DNA of 64,000 bases, from contig JAZLLD010000035.1 of assembly GCA_045597945.1 (NCBI GenBank), positions 1 through 64,000 of the forward strand, read 5' to 3'. Position numbers and translations under genes: made by a program. The DNA comes from Colimorpha sp045597945. GTDB taxonomy: Bacteria; Bacteroidota; Bacteroidia; Bacteroidales; P3. The notes under the pieces were generated by a model. It did not search any database. It was not told where the DNA came from and saw only the letters and a list, made by a program, of their open reading frames with translations. Shown here one piece after another: positions 19,101 to 26,453 of this stretch; within the stretch, counting starts at the first letter, position 1, and each line of letters opens with the position of its first letter.

Positions 19101-22100
19101 ACCTGTCATCCTTACTCACGCCCCAAGGGGTGAGCGTCAGAGGAACTTCGTATTCATAATAGTTATTGGTGTAGTCGCTACCCAGTCGCACAAACAGCAC
19201 CAAATCGCCATCGTCAATGGGATCACTTTCCACCTTTTTCTCGGCATGTACGAACATCTTCAATTTTCCGTAGTTGCGCAGGTCATACGAGGAGTTACGA
19301 TACACAGCTCTGGCATCGCCCGATGCCAAATCGGTGATGTCCAGTGCCAGGGCTTGCTCGTTCAACTGGGTCAACGACGACGAGGTGCTGTACCACTGCT
19401 CGCGTTCCACATCAGGAGGCAGCACATAGGGCACCGGATAGCGGCTGCCATTCTCTTCAATACTCACAGTACTGATACTGAACGAGGTATTGGCACCCGT
19501 TCCGGTTGTGTAGTCGCCCGGCTGCAACAGGTCTTCGGTATATTTTCGCCAAGTGGCATACACCAGTTCCAAGGTGGCGAAACGGAGGAACACAGGCTCT
19601 TCGAAGTCGGTCAGATACATACGCATGAAACGTATCGACTGGAACCCGTTCAGCTTACCAATCAGCTGGTCGTACTCTCTGATGGGGATTCTGAACTGAT
19701 ACCATTTGCACGAGGTCGTACTACCATCGGCCAGTTTGATGTTTTCGGCCTCCTGGATGTCAACAATATGGTTCTCGCCTATCACCATCTTGGTAGGGTC
19801 GATTTCAATCATATATTGGTAATAGTTCTCGCCCTCGCTCAGGGTGTTGTCCCTATTGATGTCCTCCACATTGGGATACGTCGAGCTGGCCGTCATATAC
19901 GACTCGGTGTTGTCGGCATCCACGCGTGAGTTGCCCTCCGGGTTGTTGAAATACTTGTAGCGCTCCACAATCTTCACGTCCTCCTGGTCGTAGTCCGAGC
20001 CCAGGAAATAGTGGAAATCGTCGCCCGACGGGTCGGCATAGGCCATCTGATAAGCTCGCGAGTCGGTTCCGTGCAACAAAGCCACCTGGTTGATATAATC
20101 GGCAAAGAACGAACGCTCGTCCTCTATGTCAAAGCTGTTGCTCAATCCGTCATAGCCCACATCCTGATACTTGCGCGACGATTCGTCGTTGGCAAAGGCA
20201 TTCACAATGGGCTGGGTATTCGGCACACGACCCCAGATGGTGGTGTCAACGCCCGTAACGACCTCGCTCGTAGGCAGACCGTTCTCAAAACTCTTGCGGC
20301 CGTCGCGCAGGATATCCTCGCTGATGTCGCCCAAGTTGATATACAGTTTGCCACCCGTATGATTGGGACTTTCAATAAAGGGATCCATCAGCCAGAACTC
20401 CAAAGTCTCGATGTTCTGCGTTTCGAAATCGGTATAGTCAAGCTGACGCATGATACCGCCCCAACGGCTCTTCGGCTGGGCCAAAGTGCCCTCGGCCGTC
20501 AAACCCGCACTATACTGTCCCGCAGCCACATCGTAGTTATACGGGCCTCGCTCTTCAGGATAGTACGACAAGTTCAGTTCATAGATATACTGCGGCACAC
20601 CCGACTGCAATTCTTTATTGGGGAACACCTCTCGTTCCATAATTCTGCGGGCGTAAGGCTTCGAGCGGTCCTCATCGGTGATATTTCTTGGTGAGCGAGA
20701 GTCGTAGAAGTCTCTGTCGATGCGGTACCAGTTCAGTTTCGCACGGTTGAATCCATAGGCCAGCCCCGTGCCCGGTGCCGTCTCGGGGAAGCGAGGCAAC
20801 GGCGTGCTGAAGTCCTGCGGTGTGCTGGCCAGATTCCAGTAGGTCAGGCCCTTCAAGTCGATGCTACTCTCCGCTCCTTCAAAATCATCCACATAGGTCA
20901 CCGCACCCTCTTTTAATCCGGCAGAAGACAACCCCGGCACAAAATGGGCGAACTCGGCCGTCACGGTCAGGTTCGACGGTGCCTTAGTCGAGATACCCGG
21001 CAGCATATCCACCAGCTTTGTCACAAAAGGTGCGTCGTGGCGGTAGTTCAGATCAAAGCCATAGATACTATTGCTGGTCGGCTCGTCGCCAAAATTATTC
21101 TTCTGCGTCAGAGGCCGTTCCGAGAGGTTCATAAAGGTAGCGCCCACATTGAAGTCGGGCTGAATCTCATAGTTCAAGTGCGCTCCCACCATCGATTTGG
21201 TGGTCATACTGAACGAGTTGTCCTCGCAGCTGATGCTGATGGGCGTTCCGCTCGACAGCACGCTTTCGTTAATAATTCGCACCGTTCCCATCGTATAGTC
21301 AACCGTATAGTCAACATTTTCAATCAACGGCATGCCTCCCGCCGTCACCGTCACCGAACCTTGCGACACACTGTAGCCCAACGAGATCTCACCGCTCACC
21401 GTACTCGAATAGTAACCCTCGATATAGAACTTGTTCTTGTCGGCAAACTGTTGGGCCAACGTCCTGGTCATTGTATATAATGAATCAAAACAATATTGCT
21501 TGGCCAGTTCTTCGTCGCCCAAAATGTTGCGGAGGTCGCGGCCGAAGGGTTCCACATAGGGGAAGAAGATACGGCCCGTGGTGGCCTGGATGGTGCCCGC
21601 CTTGAAGGCCGCACTATCGAACCAGTCGAACACACCATCGGCATAATAATAGTTCTGCGAAGCATCCATGCGGTCCAAACCGAAAAGTTCAATCAGCGGC
21701 ACGCCTTCTTTGGGTCCTTCGGTGAAATAGCCAATACCCACACCGCCGTCCGGACTCTCATACAGCACGTTGAGACGGAAATTGTCGCGGCCCAGCTGTG
21801 TACTCTTCAGGAAGTAGACGTTCTTCATCATCAGCTTCCAGAGCGGACTGTGGGTATCCACGCCTGTACCTTTGATCAGTTTGACCACCAGGGTATTGGG
21901 GTCGTTCACACCATCTGTCGTCAGCTCGCCCACCTGGTACACCGTCGTGTCGCCAATCACCTGGTATTGGAACGCCACGGCCAGCACCTGGTCGGCGCTC
22001 AGCGCCTGGTTTAGCGTGATAAAGCCCAGTTCGGCATTGTAGGTATACTCGCTGCTGGTCAGCAGACGGGCGCTCTCCACCTTCACATAGTCCGTTCCCG

Positions 22101-23259
22101 ACGTAAAGCCGAGGCCCTGCATATAGCTAGTGATGTTGTCAGTCTCACGGATCGCCCCCGTGTTCATCACATCAAACAGATTGTTACTCCTGTTGTTCGG
22201 CAATTCCGAATAGCCGCCCATCAGCCGCGAACTGCTGGGTTCGTTCTCTCCCAAATCGGTCAGTGCCAAAATATTTCTATTGTTCGTCACGGCAGCGCCC
22301 ACATTAGTTCTCCACACCTCCATACGGATAATCTTGATGTTGGTGTTCGGAATGGGCAGTGTCGACATAGTCTCGTTGTAGTGATTATAAAAGTATTGCG
22401 AGATAAAGAAATGCCGGTTCTCCTCATATTCGTCGGCCCTGATTTGGAACTCCTGCATCGACGCGCCGCCCTGCACCTGCATATTCTCGGTGCTAGTCTC
22501 CTTCTGCGAGAGCACTGCGTCCACAGTCAGTTTGCCGAATTTCAGCTTGGTATGGAAGCCGAACAGCTCCGAGCTACCGTGGATAAGGCGGGTGTTCAGC
22601 GGGAAAGAAATGTCTGCTGCCTCAAACAGCTGGATGATATCGTCTTCCTTGCCGTCATACTTCAGCTTGATCTTGTTCTCAAAGTCGAAAGTGGCCTGGG
22701 TATTCCAATTGATGTCGAAGTCGAAAAGATCGCCAATCTTGGCGTTCAGACTCACCTGGATGTTCTCATCGAAATCAAAATTCGTCACACTGCGCGAACT
22801 GGCATCCCTCTGTGGGTCATCACGGAAGTTATTGACAATCTGGAATGTGAGGTCGGCACTTCCCGTAGGCTCAATCTTAATTTCAGGAATGGCCAGCAGG
22901 CCGTCCACCTTGCGGCTGATCTCGCTGAAACCGGGAATACGGCTCAGCAACCCCTCCGAGGCCGAAGTGTCGCTCACGCTGGAACGTTCTTTCCAGTACG
23001 ACCGCATCAGCTCGTTCATCTGATAGTCCTGATACTCCTCGAAAGTCATAAACTCGCGGTTCACCACCATATCGCCCAACTTAGTCAACTTCACATAGCT
23101 ACCCGACTGAGGGTCGTATTCCACAGTCGTCACCGGGCCATTAGGCACCTGTGCCCACGCCGAAGCGCCGGCGCCCAACAGCAAGAAGAGCGCCAAAGCG
23201 GCCACAACCCGAGGCAACCGAATCCGCAACAGACCTAATATGTTATCCAATATCTTCAA
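16126..23259 (-). CDS. sprA: SprA, type IX secretion outer-membrane translocon
   Basis: This 2377-residue protein is the giant beta-barrel channel of the type IX secretion system (T9SS, also called Sov in Porphyromonas), which exports folded cargo across the outer membrane. A signal peptide is present (hydrophobic 18-34, cut near AWAQ). Length, the dense aromatic/asparagine beta pattern and the final strand ending in RFSF match SprA. Position directly after ruvA is a conserved arrangement in Bacteroidota. The TPR gene follows with a one-base overlap. Its presence means the organism can secrete CTD-tagged cargo. Other T9SS parts (gldKLMN, porV) are not in the window. Confidence 0.95.
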   Translation of the reverse strand: MKILDNILGLLRIRLPRVVAALALFLLLGAGASAWAQVPNGPVTTVEYDPQSGSYVKLTKLGDMVVNREFMTFEEYQDYQMNELMRSYWKERSSVSDTSASEGLLSRIPGFSEISRKVDGLLAIPEIKIEPTGSADLTFQIVNNFRDDPQRDASSRSVTNFDFDENIQVSLNAKIGDLFDFDINWNTQATFDFENKIKLKYDGKEDDIIQLFEAADISFPLNTRLIHGSSELFGFHTKLKFGKLTVDAVLSQKETSTENMQVQGGASMQEFQIRADEYEENRHFFISQYFYNHYNETMSTLPIPNTNIKIIRMEVWRTNVGAAVTNNRNILALTDLGENEPSSSRLMGGYSELPNNRSNNLFDVMNTGAIRETDNITSYMQGLGFTSGTDYVKVESARLLTSSEYTYNAELGFITLNQALSADQVLAVAFQYQVIGDTTVYQVGELTTDGVNDPNTLVVKLIKGTGVDTHSPLWKLMMKNVYFLKSTQLGRDNFRLNVLYESPDGGVGIGYFTEGPKEGVPLIELFGLDRMDASQNYYYADGVFDWFDSAAFKAGTIQATTGRIFFPYVEPFGRDLRNILGDEELAKQYCFDSLYTMTRTLAQQFADKNKFYIEGYYSSTVSGEISLGYSVSQGSVTVTAGGMPLIENVDYTVDYTMGTVRIINESVLSSGTPISISCEDNSFSMTTKSMVGAHLNYEIQPDFNVGATFMNLSERPLTQKNNFGDEPTSNSIYGFDLNYRHDAPFVTKLVDMLPGISTKAPSNLTVTAEFAHFVPGLSSAGLKEGAVTYVDDFEGAESSIDLKGLTYWNLASTPQDFSTPLPRFPETAPGTGLAYGFNRAKLNWYRIDRDFYDSRSPRNITDEDRSKPYARRIMEREVFPNKELQSGVPQYIYELNLSYYPEERGPYNYDVAAGQYSAGLTAEGTLAQPKSRWGGIMRQLDYTDFETQNIETLEFWLMDPFIESPNHTGGKLYINLGDISEDILRDGRKSFENGLPTSEVVTGVDTTIWGRVPNTQPIVNAFANDESSRKYQDVGYDGLSNSFDIEDERSFFADYINQVALLHGTDSRAYQMAYADPSGDDFHYFLGSDYDQEDVKIVERYKYFNNPEGNSRVDADNTESYMTASSTYPNVEDINRDNTLSEGENYYQYMIEIDPTKMVIGENHIVDIQEAENIKLADGSTTSCKWYQFRIPIREYDQLIGKLNGFQSIRFMRMYLTDFEEPVFLRFATLELVYATWRKYTEDLLQPGDYTTGTGANTSFSISTVSIEENGSRYPVPYVLPPDVEREQWYSTSSSLTQLNEQALALDITDLASGDARAVYRNSSYDLRNYGKLKMFVHAEKKVESDPIDDGDLVLFVRLGSDYTNNYYEYEVPLTLTPWGVSKDDRYGIWPIENNVEIDLNKLVELKTNRNRLIRSGDMSYNSQLLYSEYYGGRKYTVLGTPNLGKVKVIMVGVRNPKKETLNDGNNMLPKSCMVWINELRLADFNNRGGWAAMAMARTNLADVGNLSMFGSYTTSGFGNLEDKPTKLELVNNMQLQTTLDMELGKFLPEEWGVHIPLYLDYNNQVGTPEYNPMDPDVRMRDDLQTYQTKDERDSVRAMAQERHTTTNLTLTNVRKERTGKGALKPHFYDVENFSMSYAYMRERKSDHELSYYNKDQHRGTLNYAFSPQEPGLLAPFAKSNVKFINGKNGKFIKDFNLYYKPKSLSFSTEVYRDYEETMLRNKGAALVIIKPTYFKQFTWRRDYGLQYDLSRSIHLTYAASANARIDEPVGRVDTRECKDSIWHSITNGGTMQNFQQTVNLTWDVPITKLPYLDFIRVPLSYRTAYNFYGTTQAMQSQGSTLNSSTQLQGSVSATMQTLYNRFPFIKNAYKAGAKSQAKDPKRMTKRERDQAIQDSIARAKNPDSARRAEAMEMLAELGKFGIRFLTGVKTVNVQYDRNMGSTLPGYMGTASILGMDPVNGWMPGPAFVLGFNDAMADRLRDMGLLSTDQLMNTAHKNTSNQQLSLQASVEPIRDLKIELNAMQNYQSRDEYYYKYIQDWDQVCGPLSYVMAGSYTTSCWSWGTTFVDDSTLYQTFLNNRQIVAQRLAELNTDPITNEMVRDSMNGLYFPMGYSANQQSVLLTSFISAYLGKDASSQSFSPFLGMPMPNWSINYNGLNKVKWLKKWFNNISLSHKYSSTYSIGNYYTDAAISGKDNYDYGSESVLNSTCDFIAPLSMEGVQISEQFNPLIRMSVSMVNSVQLNFSVQKNRTMTLSFSNNQLTETSREGVTFGGGYRFKNVAFDVKVADEVHHLKSDIVLQLNLTYNSNKTNIRKINQNTSQVSSGSEVWMAEISAEYALSSTLTLRAFFQTNINHPYISNSYPNSTTKGGITIRFSF

Positions 23260-23426
23260 TGTTTGACTTTAACTTTAACCTTAACTTTAACCGGCTTCCG
23301 CCCCACTCATAAATCATAAATCCTAAATCCCTTCAACCGGCTTCCGCCCCACTCTACAATCTACACTCTACACTCTAAAATCCCTTCCATTCTACAATCT
23401 ACACTCTAAAATCTAAAATCTTAACT
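23260..23426. repeat. Low-complexity tandem repeats between ruvA and sprA
   Basis: The gap is filled with repeated words: TTTAACTTTAACC at 23265-23290, then units combining CCGGCTTCCGCCCCACTC with either ATAAATCATAAATCC or TACAATCTACACTC. The same units recur at 24030-24190 and, shorter, at 100-160 and 360-385. No gene or clear hairpin is present. Confidence 0.7.
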
Positions 23427-23996
23427 CTACAATCTCTTCAGAGCTTCTTTAATCAGTCCTTCTACCGAGAGGCTGTTGTCCAAACCCTGCAGCACCTTGT
23501 CGGCTGCGGCCTTGGGGAAACCCAGCATCACCAGGGCGCTCAACGCCTCCTCCTTATTCTGGCTGACAGCGGGAGCTGCCACGACATCCACGCCGGCGCC
23601 GCCCACCTTGTCTTGCAGTTCCAGCACGATGCGCTGTGCCGTCTTAGCGCCCACGCCCTTCACGCGCTGCACCAGCTTAGCATCCTTGGAGGCAATAGCG
23701 TTAGACAACTCCGACACCGAGAGCGACGACAGCATCATCCTCGCCGTTGCCGCACCCACGCCGCTCACGCCCAACAGCAGGCGGAACATCTCGCGTTCCT
23801 GCGTGCTATAGAAGCCGTAGAGCAGATGCGCGTCCTCGCGAACCACCTCGTGCACCCACAACTTCACCACCTCCTTCTCCTGGATAGCACTATACGTGTT
23901 CAGCGATATCTCCAACAGATAGCCCACGCCGCCGCAATCCACCACTGCCGTGGCGGCCGTCAGCATGGCCAATTTCCCTGATATATATTCGTACAT
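23427..23996 (-). CDS. ruvA: Holliday junction DNA helicase subunit RuvA
   Basis: This 189-residue protein binds four-way junctions and loads RuvB. The three family domains are visible: an N-terminal OB fold (MYEYISGKLAMLTAATAVVDC), a middle helix-hairpin-helix region (LLGVSGVGAATA and VKGVGAKTAQRIVLEL) and a C-terminal three-helix RuvB-binding domain after a flexible linker (EALSALVMLGFPKAAADKVL). Length is normal. ruvA next to sprA is a typical Bacteroidota neighbourhood; ruvB is not adjacent. Confidence 0.96.
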   Translation of the reverse strand: MYEYISGKLAMLTAATAVVDCGGVGYLLEISLNTYSAIQEKEVVKLWVHEVVREDAHLLYGFYSTQEREMFRLLLGVSGVGAATARMMLSSLSVSELSNAIASKDAKLVQRVKGVGAKTAQRIVLELQDKVGGAGVDVVAAPAVSQNKEEALSALVMLGFPKAAADKVLQGLDNSLSVEGLIKEALKRL

Positions 23997-24192
23997 AGTC
24001 TTAATTTTCTAAAAGTTAATATCACCCCCCCCGGCTCACCCACTCTAAAATCTAAAATCCCTTCCACTCTACAATCTAAAATCTACAATCCCAACGGCCT
24101 CCGCCCCACTCATAAATCATAATTCATAAATCCTAAATCCCTTCAACCGACCTCCGCCCCACTCTACAATCTACACTCTACAATCTAAAATC
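23997..24192. repeat. Low-complexity tandem repeats upstream of ruvA
   Basis: This holds further copies of the units seen at 23260-23426: CTCTAAAATCTAAAATCC, CTACAATCTAAAATC and CATAAATCATAATTC, separated by CCTCCGCCCCACTC. They lie between the ruvA start and the end of the lipoprotein gene and hide any obvious promoter. Confidence 0.7.
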
Positions 24193-25539
24193 CTAAATCC
24201 CCTTCCATCCTATTCCCCATGCGGGAGAATCCTCGGCCAGATTATAGTCGCCGTTCTCCACATCCACAAACCTGGGGTCCTCGTCCCATTCGCCGCCCTT
24301 CACCAAGCAGTGCGTAATCGCACAGCCGGCCTCGGCCCTGGCATCCAAGTCCACCCACAGCTCCTCCGTGCGGCCTCCATACACGATGCAGTCCGTCAGC
24401 CTCACATCCATCTCCCACACATATCGCATCCCCTCGGCATCCAGATAATTGCTCACCTGCACCGAAGGATACTTGCGCGAATCATAACGCCAGAAATCGG
24501 CAAAAGTACAATTCCTAAAATCATAATGGCCGCCATACTGCATGGCCACCGTGGCCACACCGCAGTTCACCACCAGCACATTCTCCCCCACCACATCGGC
24601 CGTGTTGGCCAAGATGCCCGCCAGCGAATGATTGCGCACCTGCACATTCTTCATCCGCAGCGTAGGATTGGCGCTGGCGCAGCTGTCGAGCTTAATGCCC
24701 GTATAGCCGTTCTCCACCACGGCGTTCTCCATCACATTGTCCTTGCTGCCTTGCGAAAGCCATATCATGCCCCACTGACCCGGCAGATAGTCATACCAGC
24801 CATCGTGCCGCACCGAGGTGAACAGCACCGGCCGTTCCTCCGTGCCGCGAACATCCAGCGTAGCGCTGTCGTACACCCACAGCACCGCATCATTATGGAA
24901 ATACAACTCGTCGCCCGACTGCAGGCGCAACGTGTTGCGCGAATCCACCACCGCATAGCCCAGCACCACATGGGGCAAGTCGTGCCGCCAGTTGTCGCAG
25001 TCAATCACACTATAGGCGTATGGGTTGCCGAACTGGTCCACCAAGGGCGTGCCGTCGGCATAGTGCAGCGTGTCGGTCGGCACATGGTACACCGCGTTGC
25101 GACCCCAGGCCGTCAGCGGCAGCCGTTTAGTGCCGGTGCGGGTAGTCAGCAACACAGCGTCTTCCACCACAAAAGGCTCGGTCAGACTGTTGGGGTTCAC
25201 ATTCACCCGCACAAACACAAACATCGAATCGCCAGCCGCCAGGCGCAGCCCCTCGACCGCCAGACTCGTGTCGCCGTCCACATTCAGGCGGAAGCGCGAA
25301 GCCCTGCCCTGCTCCAGCGTCACGCGGTCCAGCAGCACATCGTGGTTGCTCGTATTGTACACCTTGAACTGCCTTGTAGCCGACCCCATCTGGGTGAAAA
25401 CCGTGTCGAAGGCCATCGTGTCGCACGAGAAAGCAATCTCGTCCGCCGACGCACCCCACACATCCTCCTTCTGACACGAGCCGAAGAAGAGCAACGCGGC
25501 CAAAGCCATCATCCAAAGCATACGAACATAGTTAAACAT
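24193..25539 (-). CDS. Lipoprotein with right-handed beta-helix domain
   Basis: This 448-residue protein has a lipoprotein signal (LLFFGSC, lipid Cys near residue 22), so it should be anchored in the outer membrane. Residues 30-140 look like an Ig-like surface domain. From about 190 to 420 short beta repeats (NVMENAVVENGYTGIKLDS, NPTLRMKNVQVRNHSLAGI, YDFRNCTFADFW) match a parallel beta-helix of the kind found in polysaccharide-binding or -cleaving proteins. I see no catalytic signature, so enzyme activity is open. It occurs near T9SS and ruvA genes here but is separated from ruvA by repeats. Confidence 0.78.
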   Translation of the reverse strand: MFNYVRMLWMMALAALLFFGSCQKEDVWGASADEIAFSCDTMAFDTVFTQMGSATRQFKVYNTSNHDVLLDRVTLEQGRASRFRLNVDGDTSLAVEGLRLAAGDSMFVFVRVNVNPNSLTEPFVVEDAVLLTTRTGTKRLPLTAWGRNAVYHVPTDTLHYADGTPLVDQFGNPYAYSVIDCDNWRHDLPHVVLGYAVVDSRNTLRLQSGDELYFHNDAVLWVYDSATLDVRGTEERPVLFTSVRHDGWYDYLPGQWGMIWLSQGSKDNVMENAVVENGYTGIKLDSCASANPTLRMKNVQVRNHSLAGILANTADVVGENVLVVNCGVATVAMQYGGHYDFRNCTFADFWRYDSRKYPSVQVSNYLDAEGMRYVWEMDVRLTDCIVYGGRTEELWVDLDARAEAGCAITHCLVKGGEWDEDPRFVDVENGDYNLAEDSPAWGIGWKGI

Positions 25540-25876
25540 GCTTATTATAACGAATAAATATTATTTTTATTGCAAACTGTCAAAGAAAAATATAGCAACA
25601 GTCAATAGTATCCCAAATATCTTTCTTCCAATAAAGCAAACAAAATAAAAACTGCAATCTGATATACTAATACCGAGAACAAACTCTGCGATACTTGGCA
25701 ATGGTTTTTAGGTGAGTATCAGCAGCATGGCGGCCGAAGCCACCCACAGATAGATTTCCACCAAGTTTCTTGATGTTTCGACAGAACTCTTAACGAGAAA
25801 CTGTTGCTTGATGTTTCTGAAAAACATTTCTCTGACGACTGAAAACGACCTAAAAACGACCTAAAAACGACCTATT
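25540..25876. other. Intergenic region with short direct repeats
   Basis: No gene is seen. It contains two copies of CTTGATGTTTC (near 25768 and 25807) and three tandem 11-base copies ending AACGACCT at 25841-25873, described as part of a terminator. The rest is AT-rich without clear signals. It separates the lipoprotein gene from the accessory block beyond 25877. Confidence 0.5.
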
Positions 25877-25897
25877 TTATGACAAGAGGTCGTTTTC
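25841..25897 (-). terminator. Terminator with three tandem 3' arms
   Basis: On the minus strand the last codons of the upstream gene supply AAAACGACCT. After the stop codon come three tandem copies of AGGTCGTTTT. Any of the three can pair with the single 5' arm over 10 bases, and each is itself followed by T-rich sequence. The result is a rho-independent-like terminator whose 5' arm is coding sequence. Confidence 0.55.
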
Positions 25898-26395
25898 TCC
25901 TTTTGTCGTGACGATCCAACGTTTACCGCTTATGTCCTTTTTAATTTGTCCATCGTCGGCCATTTTTAAAAGAAGTTTCCCTATATAACGAAGTTTAGAT
26001 TCTTTTGCACCAGCAGGCACACCATGTTGTAGTGCTTCGTATGCATCTTTACGCATAAATCCAGCCTCACCTGCATTATGAGCCAACTGTAAGGCCATTT
26101 TCACCAAGGCTTCATGGGCAAGCCCACGGTCTTTCGTGTATTGACCAATCTGATGTGTCATCTTTGCAACAGACAGCGAAATCCTATAACGACCAGCTTT
26201 ACCCTCAATGAGCTTCTTTTCTTTTAGGTATTTTACAGCCTCGGTAGTTACTGGGCGACCTTTTTGAACAGCATCAAGCCAAAGACATTCCTTTAATGTG
26301 AGCGAGGTGTCCTTTTTAAGCAACTGGGTATATTTTTCATCTATCATCTTACCATAGATTGTAACCCCAACGCTACGGCTTTCATAGTCTGGCAT
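25877..26395 (-). pseudogene. C-terminal remnant of an AlbA_2/Schlafen-type ATP-binding protein
   Basis: The 172 residues resemble only the C-terminal part of the RNA- or ATP-binding AlbA_2 (divergent AAA_4) family: the start PDYESRSVGVTIYGKMIDEKYTQLL corresponds to a mid-protein segment of those roughly 400-500-residue proteins. In-frame codons continue upstream of the apparent ATG (VDIFP) until a stop near 26419, so the N-terminal domain has been lost and the frame is open at its 5' side. The break is directly behind the DUF262 gene (ends 26454). It could still be translated as a separate winged-helix protein, but loss by recombination is the simpler reading. Confidence 0.65.
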
Positions 26396-26453
26396 TGGAA
26401 AGATATCTACATAATCTCATACTCGTAAGCCATTTCTGCTCATTGAGCATTGT

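Noticed and set aside
17239..19929. Long plus-strand frames inside sprA
   Set aside because: They lie within a recognised 2377-residue gene on the minus strand and have no own signals.
25841..25873. Tandem repeats considered as a CRISPR array
   Set aside because: The units are 11 bases and adjoin without spacers. No cas gene is in the window.
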